Assembly: GCF_001644035.1 (NCBI RefSeq)
Contig: NZ_LUUG01000061.1
Span: forward strand, 1 to 64,000
Direction: 5' to 3'
From: Methylomonas methanica
GTDB lineage: Bacteria > Pseudomonadota > Gammaproteobacteria > Methylococcales > Methylomonadaceae
DNA: 64,000 nucleotides
In this document: in pieces, positions 1 to 9,203 of the stretch
Numbering within the stretch: position 1 is the stretch's first letter
How the letters are laid out: the number at the start of each line of letters is the position of its first letter
Program-made: the position numbers and the translations under genes
The notes under the pieces: generated by a model
Database searches by the model: none
Told to the model about the DNA's origin: nothing
What the model saw: only the letters and a program-made list of their open reading frames with translations

Positions 1-65
1 CCGAGACCCGACATTAAATAGAGCCGTCGCGATAGCGACACCTAATAGTTATTACGAAGTCTCCG

Positions 66-545
66 ATGGAATTGAATATCCTCAACCTCTCCCAAGAACC
101 CCACCAAATCCCAACTCTAGCAAAATGGCACCAAGCCGAATGGGCCGATCTCAATCCCGGCCAAACCCTGGAACAGCGCATCGATAGAATGCAAGCATAT
201 TTGAGCAGCGCACTAATCCCCAGCACCTTTATCTATAAACATGAAGACCAGCTGGCCGGCTCCGCAGCCATCATAGAAAGCGACATGGATACCCGCCCCG
301 AACTGACGCCATGGTTAGCCAGCGTTTATGTGGCCCCCGAATTCCGCCGGAAGGGCATAGGCGCAAAGTTGGTAAAACATGTCATGCTGCAAGCCAAGAC
401 AGCCGGCGTTGCCAAACTCTATCTGTTCACGCCGGATCAAGCTGATTTTTATAAAAAACTGGGCTGGACTGCTTTGACCGACGAATATTATCGCAACCAC
501 CGAGTAACCGTAATGAGCGTAGAACTAAACCCTGCCAATGCTTAG
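66..545 (+). CDS. GNAT-family N-acetyltransferase
   Basis: This 159-residue protein has the GNAT fold. The acetyl-CoA pyrophosphate loop is visible near residues 95-103 (RRKGIGAKL), preceded by the beta-strand ASVYVAPEF and followed by a C-terminal YKKLGW block typical of the family. The acceptor substrate cannot be told from sequence. The gene stands alone and converges with the EVE-domain gene with only two bases between them. The ATG at 66 is the only start that keeps the whole N-terminus. Confidence 0.85.
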   Translation: MELNILNLSQEPHQIPTLAKWHQAEWADLNPGQTLEQRIDRMQAYLSSALIPSTFIYKHEDQLAGSAAIIESDMDTRPELTPWLASVYVAPEFRRKGIGAKLVKHVMLQAKTAGVAKLYLFTPDQADFYKKLGWTALTDEYYRNHRVTVMSVELNPANA

Positions 546-547
546 AT

Positions 548-1006
548 TTACTCCAAACTCAAAATAAACGCCCATTGTTCGGCATTCACCGGCATGATAG
601 ACAGGCGGTTCCCTCTGCGCAGCAAAGCCAGATCGGCTAGTTCGGTTTTCAGTTTCAATTCACGCAGACTGATATTACGCGATAGCTTTCTGACGAACTT
701 TACATCGACCATATACCAGGTGGGTTTGTCCGGATTGCTTTTTGGATCGAAGTGCTTGTCGTCCGGGTCGAAAGCGGTAAAGTCGGGATAGGATTCGCGC
801 ACCACTTGCATGATGCCGACGATACCCGGTTCGTCGCAGTTGGAATGGTAAAAAAACACTTGATCGCCGATTTTCATATCATCGCGCATCATGTTCCGTG
901 CTTGGTAGTTGCGCACCCCGTCCCAATGCTCGGTTTGTTCGGGTCGGTTAAACAAGTCGTCGATGCCGAAGGTATCGGGCTCTGATTTCATCAGCCAGTG
1001 ATTCAT
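548..1006 (-). CDS. EVE-domain protein
   Basis: The protein of about 152 residues is an EVE-domain (thymocyte nuclear protein 1-like) protein. It opens with the hallmark WLMKSEP block and continues with W-DGVRNYQARN and FYHSN. EVE domains are related to PUA and YTH folds and are thought to bind modified bases in nucleic acid; the ligand here is unknown. The open frame extends to a TTG at 1015, but the ATG at 1006 puts the conserved W at residue 3 and is preferred. The 6S RNA gene lies immediately upstream on the same strand. Confidence 0.88.
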   Translation of the reverse strand: MNHWLMKSEPDTFGIDDLFNRPEQTEHWDGVRNYQARNMMRDDMKIGDQVFFYHSNCDEPGIVGIMQVVRESYPDFTAFDPDDKHFDPKSNPDKPTWYMVDVKFVRKLSRNISLRELKLKTELADLALLRRGNRLSIMPVNAEQWAFILSLE

Positions 1007-1118
1007 AGATTTCAAGTTTGGGTTTTATTGGGTTGTAGGATTGTTTCATTTATCCCAAACTCAGAGGCAATCGGCAAGTAAAATCACTCGCAAACCGAGC
1101 GAACGGTTGTTCTAAAAC

Positions 1119-1276
1119 ACCGGTAGTGTTGTGAGTCCTTGAACCCGTTGAATAGGGTGGTGTTATGACTCTTGGCGATAAGCCGTTAGCCATTTAAGCC
1201 GAGCGTGCGCTCACCATAAGCAAAATATTCGCCGGAAGTGGTCTAAACTGGACTGCTAGCGGGAGTACACTCCGGT
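1119..1276 (-). ncRNA. ssrS: 6S RNA (ssrS)
   Basis: Read on the minus strand, this segment has the layout of 6S RNA, the regulator that binds the sigma70 RNA polymerase. The ends form a closing stem, ACCGGAGTGT at the 5' end against ACACTACCGGT at the 3' end. A CAGTCC block follows the 5' stem. The apical part contains GGTGAGCGCACGCTCGG, very close to the GGTGAGCATGCTCGG of E. coli 6S. The 3' side has the GGGTTCAAGG block seen in enterobacterial 6S. Length (about 158 nt for the core) fits. The exact ends are estimated from the closing stem. I recalled the E. coli sequence from memory; no covariance search was run. Confidence 0.72.
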
Positions 1277-1283
1277 TTGTCGT

Positions 1284-1311
1284 GGTATAGTATCCACACC
1301 AGTATTGTCGT
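1284..1311 (-). promoter_or_regulatory. putative sigma70 promoter of 6S RNA
   Basis: On the minus strand, ACGACA (1306-1311) is followed after 16 bases by TATACC (1284-1289), which ends seven bases before the predicted 5' end of the 6S RNA. The match to the -35/-10 consensus is moderate, but the position is right. Confidence 0.45.
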
Positions 1312-1454
1312 TAGATAGATGGTGCTTAAATAAATACATTTCCGCTCCGTTAGATAATTTCAAATAATCTATTTTCGGAGTTTACAACGACCGTGTTTAA
1401 AGAATTGGGTCGGTGTCTATTACTACGGTAGTTTGTTACTATTTCATCTGATTT

Positions 1455-4400
1455 ATGTCTGCTAGTATTAAAAAAAGCAAACGACGTCGCTACATCAGGT
1501 ATGCGATTGATCTAAAGGCTTTGTTGATAATCGACCAAACTCATCCGTTGGAATGCCGTATTCTGGATTTTTGTAGCGGTGGATTTTATCTGGTTTTTGA
1601 TAAAAATCATCCGCAGATTGTATTAGATAAAAATATAAAAATCCGCTTTTCTATTCAACTAGAGTTTGAGCTAAAAACTTTTGAAGTAGATGCGCAAATA
1701 ACGCATATCGGCTCTACGGGGGTAGGCGTTGTCACTGAACAGATGCCCGCCACTACGTTCAATGCTTTGCGAAAAATAGCAAGTGTTGGATCGCTCGCCT
1801 CAACTCATGACAATATAGATACTTCGCCGGACAATTTAAATCAAGAAAACTTTAAAAACATATTTAAACAATTTCTAATAGAAAGCTTACCCTTACTAGT
1901 AGATAGGTTTTTTGACTCGCTTGGCGACTGTATGGATGCCGCGAATGCGCATTCCGAGTTTTTTTCCACTCAGTCGGCGTTCGATGATTTAATTACTACT
2001 CTAAAGCTGAACAGAGAGATTATTAGTAGTGAATTTTGTTGTTCGGTTATATATCAGGTAGATTATATTTCTGGTGACAGTGAAAAAAACATAGACGCCT
2101 TATATCATGAGTCGCTTTCGCTAATCGAAAAAGACGACTTTGAAGACTGGTTGAATATGGCGGCCTCTATCAGGAAGCTTAAAAACTATTTTGACGACGA
2201 GCTTAGTCTATTAGTTAGAGAGTTATGCAGAGTGTTTGGGGTATTTGACAATACGGTCAATAACCCAATCGGTCCAGCGGTTTTATGCGATAGTTTTAGG
2301 GAAATATTCTTACAGCTGGAATTAGGGTGCAATATAAAAAAGGCAATTTATAATTGCTTCGAGAAAACCTTAATTATCGAACTACCGAATTTTTACAAGC
2401 AAGCAGCCGCGACTTTAACGAAATTTGAATCGGCGCGGTTGGTAATGCCGGTTCATAGTAAGCAGAGCGGCCCGGCTTTTGATGCTAAAAATAGCGACAA
2501 AAATCATGTATATTTCAATGATTATTTGGATGCGGAACCACTTGCCGTTCACAAATCTATCCAACCTTTAACCCAAGTTACTGGAAAATTACTCAATCTT
2601 TTAAGCGAAACAATTAACGTACCTACGGATACCAGACGCGAGGAAAACAGTCAGCCGCTTAGTCATCATCTACCGGTCTTTAACCCCGAGGAGGTTTTAG
2701 TTGCAATTGCTAAAATTCAAAAGGATATCGCGGCGAAATCCGCCCCTCATTTAGATACCAGCGCACTCCAAAAAAGCCTTACCGATAAATTACAGGCGGA
2801 TAGTCCTGAAGCAAAATCATTGGCAGCAAACGACGTTCAGCGTCTTGAGTTATATGGCAAGTTTTTTGATGCCTTGTTCGGTGAGCTTGAGTTTTCTACA
2901 GACATTAAAGATTATTTGGAAAGTATTCATTTACCTTTGTTGTCATTGCCCATGCAAGGTAATGATTTTCTGGATTCCGAATCGCATCCTGCTCGCAAAA
3001 TACTTAATCAACTGGCTATTTTGGAACCTGCGATTAAAAGTAATCGAGTAATCAAAAATACCAATATAAAAAATACTGTAGAAAAAGCGATTGCGCGGAT
3101 TTCCGCTGAGTCTATAAGCAATCCTAACGTCTTCGCAGAAGTCGAACATGAGCTGGATGACGTCGCAAAAAAATTGACCAAATCCAATGACACCAACATT
3201 AAGCGCATCATAGAGCCCTACGAAGGCCAACAAAAACTGGAGATGGCAAGGCTGACTATTCAGCAGGAAGTCGATAAGCGCATAGCCGGCCGCTCCGTAC
3301 CATCGATCATACCCACGCTCCTTGGGGCTGGATGGCAAGACCTGTTAGTGATTGCCGAGTTAAACAAGGAAGCTAATCCCGAAGAAAAAACCTCCTATCT
3401 CAAGGTTATTGACGATTTGCTATTTTGGCTTTACGAGCAAGATTCATTTCTTAATATGCAATCGGTCAGCATTCACACCACACTTAAATTTATCGAGGAT
3501 AATTTAGGCGCGGTTTGTCCTAATTTATTCAAACGCGATAATGTTATTGAGGAGTTATTTGCTTTGCTGGTAGGCAGCGGGGTGCCAAAAGTTAGGAAAC
3601 CGATGGACACCATCAGAATTCCGGCACCGAAATCTACGCAGGACATTATAGAATCTGAATGGGCGGTACAAGTTGCACAACTACAGGTCGGAGAATGGCT
3701 GATAATTTATAGAGGTTCGGAAGGTTTTGAACCTATGAAACTGGTCTGGATAGGGGATGTTTTACCGATTTGTGTTTTTGTTAACCGCGATGGACTAACT
3801 AAGTTAGAACTTAGTAAGAGCGAATTAGCATTACTTTTAGAAAATGGCGGGGCTAATAGAATAGAAAGCCTGGACGTGCCTTTAATGGATCGCGCGACCA
3901 ATCAAATGTTGCAAAACATGCATAGCAAGCTGATTTATAACGCAACGCACGACGCGGAAACCGACTTGCTTACCAAGGACGAGTTTATTAAACAGCTAAA
4001 AGTCGAGCTAGTTAAACTCGACAGCACCGGCCATATATTGTGTCATATAGAGGTATTGGATTTTCGAGTCATTACCAACGTTTGCGGTGTCACGGGCGGC
4101 AAACAATTCTTAAAAACCCTCACGCATTTAATCAGCGAGCAGTTGCGCGATTGCGATTTATTCGCGCGAATCGGCGATAAATCGTTTGCGGTGCTGTTAA
4201 AAGATTGTACTGCGCAAACCGCTTATGATTTAACCAAGAAACTGTTAAAAGTCATCAGCGAATCTCGATTTCAATGGCAAGAGAAAAGCTATACCATTGG
4301 TGTGAGCATCGGCTTGGTGCCGTTCGAACAGAACAATTTCGATGTTAATGAGTTGTTGCAAAACGCTGATGCCGCCAGTATGTCTGCGGAACGTTCCGGT

Positions 4401-5270
4401 CCGAATAATGTATTGCTTTTTACGAATGATGACGAGAATTTAAAGCGTCAAAATAAAATATACGAATGGATAGGCAATATTGACAAGGTGTTTTCCGAGA
4501 ATAGGTTATTTTTGCGTTGCCAAATGATTACCGCCGTAGACGAAACCAGTGCCAGTCATCAACATTACGAAATTCTGCTCGGCATTAAGGACGAAAACGA
4601 TAATATTATTCCGCCCGACCATTTCATACCGGCCGTGGAACGCTGTAAGCGCATGCCAGAAATAGATCAGTGGGTAATTACCAATGTACTGTTGTGGATT
4701 GAGAACAATAGACATTATTTCGATCATATCGATGGGTTTGCCATTAATTTATCCGGGCAATCCATCAACAGTGCAGAGTTTTTGGGGTTTCTTAAAGGTA
4801 TTTTAGAGTCGACCAGTGTGCCGACTAATAAGCTGATTTTTGAAGTGACTGAAACGGTTGCTGCGGAAAGCTTCTATTTAACAAATAGTTTCATCAAAGC
4901 AATCAAGCAGTTTGATTGCAAATTTTCCCTGGATGATTTCGGGTCAGGCTATTCTTCATACTCCTATCTGAAGAATTTAAATATCGATTACTTGAAAATT
5001 GACGGGGCTTTTGTTAAAGATATTTTAAATAGTAAGGCCGATATAGCGATAGTGAAATCCATGAACGAAATCGCTCATTCCCTGGGTTTAGCAACCATTG
5101 CTGAATACGTCGAAAACGCCGAGATTAGAGAGGTTTTAAAAACCATAGGCGTCGATTTTGCGCAAGGCTACGGCGTACACAAACCCATGCCTCTTCGCGA
5201 GTTGGTCATCGAACCACCACCCAGTGCCCCACTTTTTTCATTTGAAGACACCGAGTTCTGGGGATTTTGA
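1455..5270 (+). CDS. PilZ-DUF1631-GGDEF-EAL signalling protein
   Basis: This 1271-residue cytosolic protein is predicted to act in cyclic-di-GMP signalling. Residues about 8-100 form a PilZ-like domain (RRRYIRYAID, then a CSGGFYL strand). About 115-800 is helical and matches the DUF1631 architecture. A GGDEF-like domain follows at about 835-985, but its signature is degenerate (RIGDKSF), so cyclase activity is unlikely. The EAL domain at about 1015-1255 has EIL in place of EAL but keeps NLSGQ, FEVTET, DDFGSGYSS, LKIDG, AEYVE and the QGY block, so phosphodiesterase activity is plausible. It stands alone, and its codon use is AT-richer than its neighbours. Confidence 0.85.
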   Translation: MSASIKKSKRRRYIRYAIDLKALLIIDQTHPLECRILDFCSGGFYLVFDKNHPQIVLDKNIKIRFSIQLEFELKTFEVDAQITHIGSTGVGVVTEQMPATTFNALRKIASVGSLASTHDNIDTSPDNLNQENFKNIFKQFLIESLPLLVDRFFDSLGDCMDAANAHSEFFSTQSAFDDLITTLKLNREIISSEFCCSVIYQVDYISGDSEKNIDALYHESLSLIEKDDFEDWLNMAASIRKLKNYFDDELSLLVRELCRVFGVFDNTVNNPIGPAVLCDSFREIFLQLELGCNIKKAIYNCFEKTLIIELPNFYKQAAATLTKFESARLVMPVHSKQSGPAFDAKNSDKNHVYFNDYLDAEPLAVHKSIQPLTQVTGKLLNLLSETINVPTDTRREENSQPLSHHLPVFNPEEVLVAIAKIQKDIAAKSAPHLDTSALQKSLTDKLQADSPEAKSLAANDVQRLELYGKFFDALFGELEFSTDIKDYLESIHLPLLSLPMQGNDFLDSESHPARKILNQLAILEPAIKSNRVIKNTNIKNTVEKAIARISAESISNPNVFAEVEHELDDVAKKLTKSNDTNIKRIIEPYEGQQKLEMARLTIQQEVDKRIAGRSVPSIIPTLLGAGWQDLLVIAELNKEANPEEKTSYLKVIDDLLFWLYEQDSFLNMQSVSIHTTLKFIEDNLGAVCPNLFKRDNVIEELFALLVGSGVPKVRKPMDTIRIPAPKSTQDIIESEWAVQVAQLQVGEWLIIYRGSEGFEPMKLVWIGDVLPICVFVNRDGLTKLELSKSELALLLENGGANRIESLDVPLMDRATNQMLQNMHSKLIYNATHDAETDLLTKDEFIKQLKVELVKLDSTGHILCHIEVLDFRVITNVCGVTGGKQFLKTLTHLISEQLRDCDLFARIGDKSFAVLLKDCTAQTAYDLTKKLLKVISESRFQWQEKSYTIGVSIGLVPFEQNNFDVNELLQNADAASMSAERSGPNNVLLFTNDDENLKRQNKIYEWIGNIDKVFSENRLFLRCQMITAVDETSASHQHYEILLGIKDENDNIIPPDHFIPAVERCKRMPEIDQWVITNVLLWIENNRHYFDHIDGFAINLSGQSINSAEFLGFLKGILESTSVPTNKLIFEVTETVAAESFYLTNSFIKAIKQFDCKFSLDDFGSGYSSYSYLKNLNIDYLKIDGAFVKDILNSKADIAIVKSMNEIAHSLGLATIAEYVENAEIREVLKTIGVDFAQGYGVHKPMPLRELVIEPPPSAPLFSFEDTEFWGF

Positions 5271-5296
5271 AAGCAGGGTGTCTAAATATACCCAAC

Positions 5297-6034
5297 TTAC
5301 TGTTGCCACAAACAATTGCCGCTGACTTTGGCTATTTTTGCTAGGCGCTGTTGGTGGGCCTGTTCCTCTTCGCTACTACATGCAATGATTTTTAACGGCG
5401 GTCTGTCGGCCGACAGACGTACGATAGGCTGTTCGTTACCATTGCCGGTATGATCACCTTCATCCAGCAAGGAAGCCTGGCCTCCGGTCATTAATAAATA
5501 GACTTCGGCCAGGATCTCGGCGTCGAGTAAAGCGCCGTGTAACTCGCGGTGACTGTTGTCTATGCCATAGCGTTTACATAAAGCATCCAGACTGTTCCGG
5601 GCGCCGGGGTGTTTTTTCCGGGCGTAAGCCAAGGTATCGAATACGGTGCTATTCGTTTCGACGCGACGGGGTTCGCCGGCTAACAAAGCCAATTCGTGAT
5701 TCAAGAAACCGACGTCAAACGGTGCATTGTGAATAATCAGCTCCGCGCCTTGGGTAAAGCGCATAAAGTCTTCGACGACATTGGCGAAGCGGGGTTTATC
5801 CTTTAAAAATTCGTTGGTAATGCCATGCACTTCAATAGCGCCGGCATCGATTTCCCGATCCGGATTCAGGTACACATGAAAATGGTTGCGGGTCAAACGC
5901 CGGTTAATCAGTTCCACGCAGCCAATTTCAATAATCTTGTGACCTTCCTTGGGATTGATACCGGTAGTTTCGGTATCCAACACCACTTGCCGAATTTGGC
6001 GGGGTTTTTGGCTCATGGCTTTCTCTATCCGCAA
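5297..6034 (-). CDS. dnaQ: DNA polymerase III epsilon subunit
   Basis: This is the 3'-5' proofreading exonuclease of the replicative polymerase. Of its 245 residues, the first 180 hold the DEDDh exonuclease fold: Exo I is VVLDTETTG with the two acidic residues, Exo II lies around HNAPFDVGFLNHE, and Exo III is HRELHGALLDAEILAE, with catalytic His and Asp. The C-terminal tail would bind the alpha subunit. Its start overlaps the end of ppk1 by ten bases, so the two are probably co-transcribed, although rnhA is the more usual partner. An ATG six codons further in (MSQKPRQ) is another possible start. Confidence 0.93.
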   Translation of the reverse strand: MRIEKAMSQKPRQIRQVVLDTETTGINPKEGHKIIEIGCVELINRRLTRNHFHVYLNPDREIDAGAIEVHGITNEFLKDKPRFANVVEDFMRFTQGAELIIHNAPFDVGFLNHELALLAGEPRRVETNSTVFDTLAYARKKHPGARNSLDALCKRYGIDNSHRELHGALLDAEILAEVYLLMTGGQASLLDEGDHTGNGNEQPIVRLSADRPPLKIIACSSEEEQAHQQRLAKIAKVSGNCLWQQ

Positions 6035-8094
6035 AACGCTTTGAGCAGTTCGGTTTGTACTTGATAAACAGCTTGACCTTCGGCGCGCAAATGCCGGTAT
6101 TGGCCGTCACTTTGCAATTGCCAGGCTTGGGCGTTATCCCTGAGATACGCATCCAGGTCGTTAAGGATCCGTTCGGCAATCCGTTTGTCGGCGATAGGGA
6201 AACAGACTTCCACGCGGCGGAACATATTGCGGTTCATCAAATCGGCGCTGGACGCGTAAACCGCCCAGTCGCCGCCGTTGCAAAACGCATAGATGCGGGT
6301 GTGTTCCAGAAAGCGGCCGACGATGGAGCGTACTTCAATATTCTCGGAAACACCGGGTACGCCCGGCCGCAAACAGCAGACGCCGCGCACGATCATTTTG
6401 ATTTCCACGCCGGCTTGCGATGCGCGGTACAGGGCTTGTATGGCCTGCTCCTCAACCACGGCATTGACCTTGATAACTATTTTCGCCGGCTTGCCTTTCT
6501 TGGCATTTTCAATTTCCCTATCGATCATCTTCATGATGCCGTGATGCAGCGTAAACGGCGATTGCAGCAGCTTATTCAATTTGCTCACTTTGCCTAGACT
6601 GGTCAATTGCATAAATACCCGGCGCACGTCTTCGCCCAGTTCTTTTTCGCAGGTAAACAGGCCGTAGTCGGTATAAAGTCGGGCGGTTTTCGGGTGATAG
6701 TTGCCGGTGCCCAAATGCACGTAATTGCGCAGAGTGGCGCCTTCCTTGCGCAAGACCATGCACATCTTGGCATGGGTTTTATATCCGACCACGCCGTACA
6801 CCACATGGGCCGCCGCTTCTTGGAGTTTGGCGGCCAGACCAATATTGTCTTTTTCATCGAAACGCGCCCGCAGCTCGATGACGACCGTGACTTCTTTACC
6901 GGCGCGGGCGGCCTTGATCAGTGCAGCGACGATGGGCGAGTCCACACCGGTCCGGTATAGCGTTTGTTTGATGGCCAACACATCCGGATCGGCAGCTGCC
7001 TGACGAATAAAATCCACCACCGGCGAGAAGGATTCGTAAGGATGGTGCAATAAAATATCCTGCTTACGGATACTGGCAAAAATGTCTTTATTGCGCCCAA
7101 GCGCCGAAGGCACACTGGATTTGAACGGCGTAAATTTCAGATCAGGTCTTTCGACCATGTTCAAAATGGTTTGGATACGGCTCAAATTGACCGGACCGTT
7201 AGCCAAAAATAAACGGTCGTGTTTTAAATCAAAACGCGCCAACAGGAAGTTGACGGTTTCTTCCGGGCAATTGCCGTCGATTTCCAGTCGCACTTCGTCG
7301 CCGTAATTGCGCATCGCCAACTCGCCTTCCACGGCCAGCATCAAGTCGTCAATCGCATCGTCGTCGACGAAAAAGTCGCTGTTGCGTGTCACCCGGAATT
7401 GATAACAACCCTTCACCATCATGCCGTTGAACAATTCATTGACGAAAGCGTGAATGATGGAGGAAAGAAATACAAAATCGTATGGCCCGCTATCGGTATC
7501 GGTGACTGGTAATTGCACGATACGCGGCAACGCGCGCGGTGCCTGCAAAATCGCCCGGCCGCTGTTGCGGCCGAACGCATCCTTGCCGGTCAGAGAGATG
7601 ATGAAATTTAAACTTTTGTTTAGGATGCGCGGAAACGGATGGGCGGAATCCAGTCCTACCGGGGTCAGAATCGGTAGTAATTCTTCGTTGAAATATTTTT
7701 CCAGCCAGACTTTTTGCGCGGGGCTCCAACGATCACGCCGCAGGAAGCGAATATTTTCGGTTTCCAGGCAGGGGATCAGTACCTCATTAAGCACCCGATA
7801 TTGTTCGGCGACCAGTTCGTGCGCTTTGATTGAGATTTTTTCGAACTGTTCGTTAATGGTTAAGCCGTCGGAACTGACCAGATTGGGGTCCATTTCCGCC
7901 ATTTGTATCAAACTGGCGACGCGTACTTCGTAGAACTCGTCCAGATTGGAACAAGAAATGCATAAATAATTCAGCCTTTCCAATAGGGGTAGCGTTTCGT
8001 CCAGGGCTTGAGCGAGCACCCGAAAGTTGAACTCCAGCAAGCTGTGCTCGCGGTTGATATAAAGCTCGGGACTAGTTAGATCGATGGATTCCAT
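6025..8094 (-). CDS. ppk1: polyphosphate kinase 1
   Basis: Ppk1 reversibly transfers the gamma-phosphate of ATP to a growing polyphosphate chain. The 689-residue protein has the family's usual length and four-domain order: an N-terminal helical domain (NREHSLLEFNFRVL), a head domain, and two phospholipase-D-like C-terminal domains. The autophosphorylated His is expected in GYKTHAKM, and a second conserved His in EHTRIYAF. It is transcribed divergently from cysM and sits directly upstream of dnaQ. I see no phoU or ppx neighbour in the window. Confidence 0.95.
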   Translation of the reverse strand: MESIDLTSPELYINREHSLLEFNFRVLAQALDETLPLLERLNYLCISCSNLDEFYEVRVASLIQMAEMDPNLVSSDGLTINEQFEKISIKAHELVAEQYRVLNEVLIPCLETENIRFLRRDRWSPAQKVWLEKYFNEELLPILTPVGLDSAHPFPRILNKSLNFIISLTGKDAFGRNSGRAILQAPRALPRIVQLPVTDTDSGPYDFVFLSSIIHAFVNELFNGMMVKGCYQFRVTRNSDFFVDDDAIDDLMLAVEGELAMRNYGDEVRLEIDGNCPEETVNFLLARFDLKHDRLFLANGPVNLSRIQTILNMVERPDLKFTPFKSSVPSALGRNKDIFASIRKQDILLHHPYESFSPVVDFIRQAAADPDVLAIKQTLYRTGVDSPIVAALIKAARAGKEVTVVIELRARFDEKDNIGLAAKLQEAAAHVVYGVVGYKTHAKMCMVLRKEGATLRNYVHLGTGNYHPKTARLYTDYGLFTCEKELGEDVRRVFMQLTSLGKVSKLNKLLQSPFTLHHGIMKMIDREIENAKKGKPAKIVIKVNAVVEEQAIQALYRASQAGVEIKMIVRGVCCLRPGVPGVSENIEVRSIVGRFLEHTRIYAFCNGGDWAVYASSADLMNRNMFRRVEVCFPIADKRIAERILNDLDAYLRDNAQAWQLQSDGQYRHLRAEGQAVYQVQTELLKAFCG

Positions 8095-8179
8095 GTCGGC
8101 TGCTGGTTCGATTGCGGTCAGTCGATTATAAATGAAATTTTTTGGCCTTGGGTTACAGCGGCGCTTGAGGTGCGGAACT

Positions 8180-8188
8180 TGCTATAAT
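8180..8188 (+). promoter_or_regulatory. extended -10 promoter for cysM
   Basis: TGCTATAAT is a perfect extended -10 element 32 bases before the cysM ATG, inside the 126-base divergent gap with ppk1. No good -35 is present at 17 bases, as is usual for extended -10 promoters. Confidence 0.55.
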
Positions 8189-8220
8189 CGCCGCCGTAAC
8201 CTTAACCGGATGTTAAAGTC

Positions 8221-9111
8221 ATGAACTTCCCAACCATAGAGTCTTTTGTCGGAAATACGCCATTAGTCCGTTTGCAACGCCTGCCGGTTGCTGGCGGCAA
8301 TACCATTTTGGTCAAGCTGGAAGGCAACAATCCGGCCGGTTCGGTTAAAGACCGGCCGGCCTTAAGTATGATTCAACACGCCGAGGCGCGCGGCGAGATC
8401 AAGCCCGGCGACTGCTTGATCGAAGCCACCAGTGGCAATACCGGCATTGCCCTGGCGATGGCGGCGGCAATTAAAGGCTACAAAATGACTTTGATCATGC
8501 CGGATAATATGAGCGCCGAGCGTATTGCATCGATGAAAGCCTATGGCGCGGAAATCATCCTAACGCCGGCTAAAGCCAGCATGGAAGGCGCTATCGATTT
8601 GGCTCGAGCCATGGAAGCGCGCGGCGAGGGGCGAATTCTGGATCAATTCGCCAACCCCGATAATCCTTTGGCGCATTACGAAGGCACAGGTCCGGAAATC
8701 TGGCGCGACACGCAGGGCAAAATTACCCATTTCGTCAGTTCCATGGGTACTACCGGTACCATCATGGGCACATCTCGCTATTTGAAAGAACAAAATCCCG
8801 CGATTCAAATCATCGGTGTACAACCGGAAGGCGACTCGAAAATCCCCGGCATTCGTCGATGGCCGAAGGAATATTTACCCAAGATATACGACTCGGTGCG
8901 CGTGGATAGCATCATCGAAGTCAATCAACTAAATGCGGAAAACACCACGCGCGCTTTGGCGGCGGAAGAGGGCATTTTTGCCGGTGTATCGTCCGGCGGT
9001 GCCGTTTACGCGGCGTTGCAATTATCCCAACAAGTTGAAAATGCCTTGATCGTGGCCATTGTCTGCGATCGCGGTGACCGCTATTTATCCACTGGTATTT
9101 TTCCGACTTGA
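8221..9111 (+). CDS. cysM: cysteine synthase B
   Basis: This PLP enzyme makes cysteine from O-acetylserine and sulfide or thiosulfate. The 296-residue length fits CysM rather than the longer CysK. The PLP lysine lies in NPAGSVKDRPA, the substrate loop is TSGNTGIAL, and the phosphate-binding loop appears as SSMGTTGT. GVSSGGAV near the C-terminus is also conserved. A promoter with TATAAT lies just upstream. The gene is followed after 92 bases by rlmD. Confidence 0.94.
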   Translation: MNFPTIESFVGNTPLVRLQRLPVAGGNTILVKLEGNNPAGSVKDRPALSMIQHAEARGEIKPGDCLIEATSGNTGIALAMAAAIKGYKMTLIMPDNMSAERIASMKAYGAEIILTPAKASMEGAIDLARAMEARGEGRILDQFANPDNPLAHYEGTGPEIWRDTQGKITHFVSSMGTTGTIMGTSRYLKEQNPAIQIIGVQPEGDSKIPGIRRWPKEYLPKIYDSVRVDSIIEVNQLNAENTTRALAAEEGIFAGVSSGGAVYAALQLSQQVENALIVAIVCDRGDRYLSTGIFPT

Positions 9112-9203
9112 CCGGCAAACCAGGTCAGGGGCGCAATTGCATTCCCTGACCGATTTATCATCGGGGCTAACCCGAATCGCAGTAACTCGAAGCAAATTTC
9201 ATA

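Noticed and set aside
2943-3338. 131-codon minus-strand frame inside the DUF1631 protein gene
   Set aside because: It lies wholly within a well-supported plus-strand gene, shows no family motif and has no ribosome site.
6055-6597. 180-codon plus-strand frame inside ppk1
   Set aside because: It is an antisense shadow of Ppk1 with no start context or motif.
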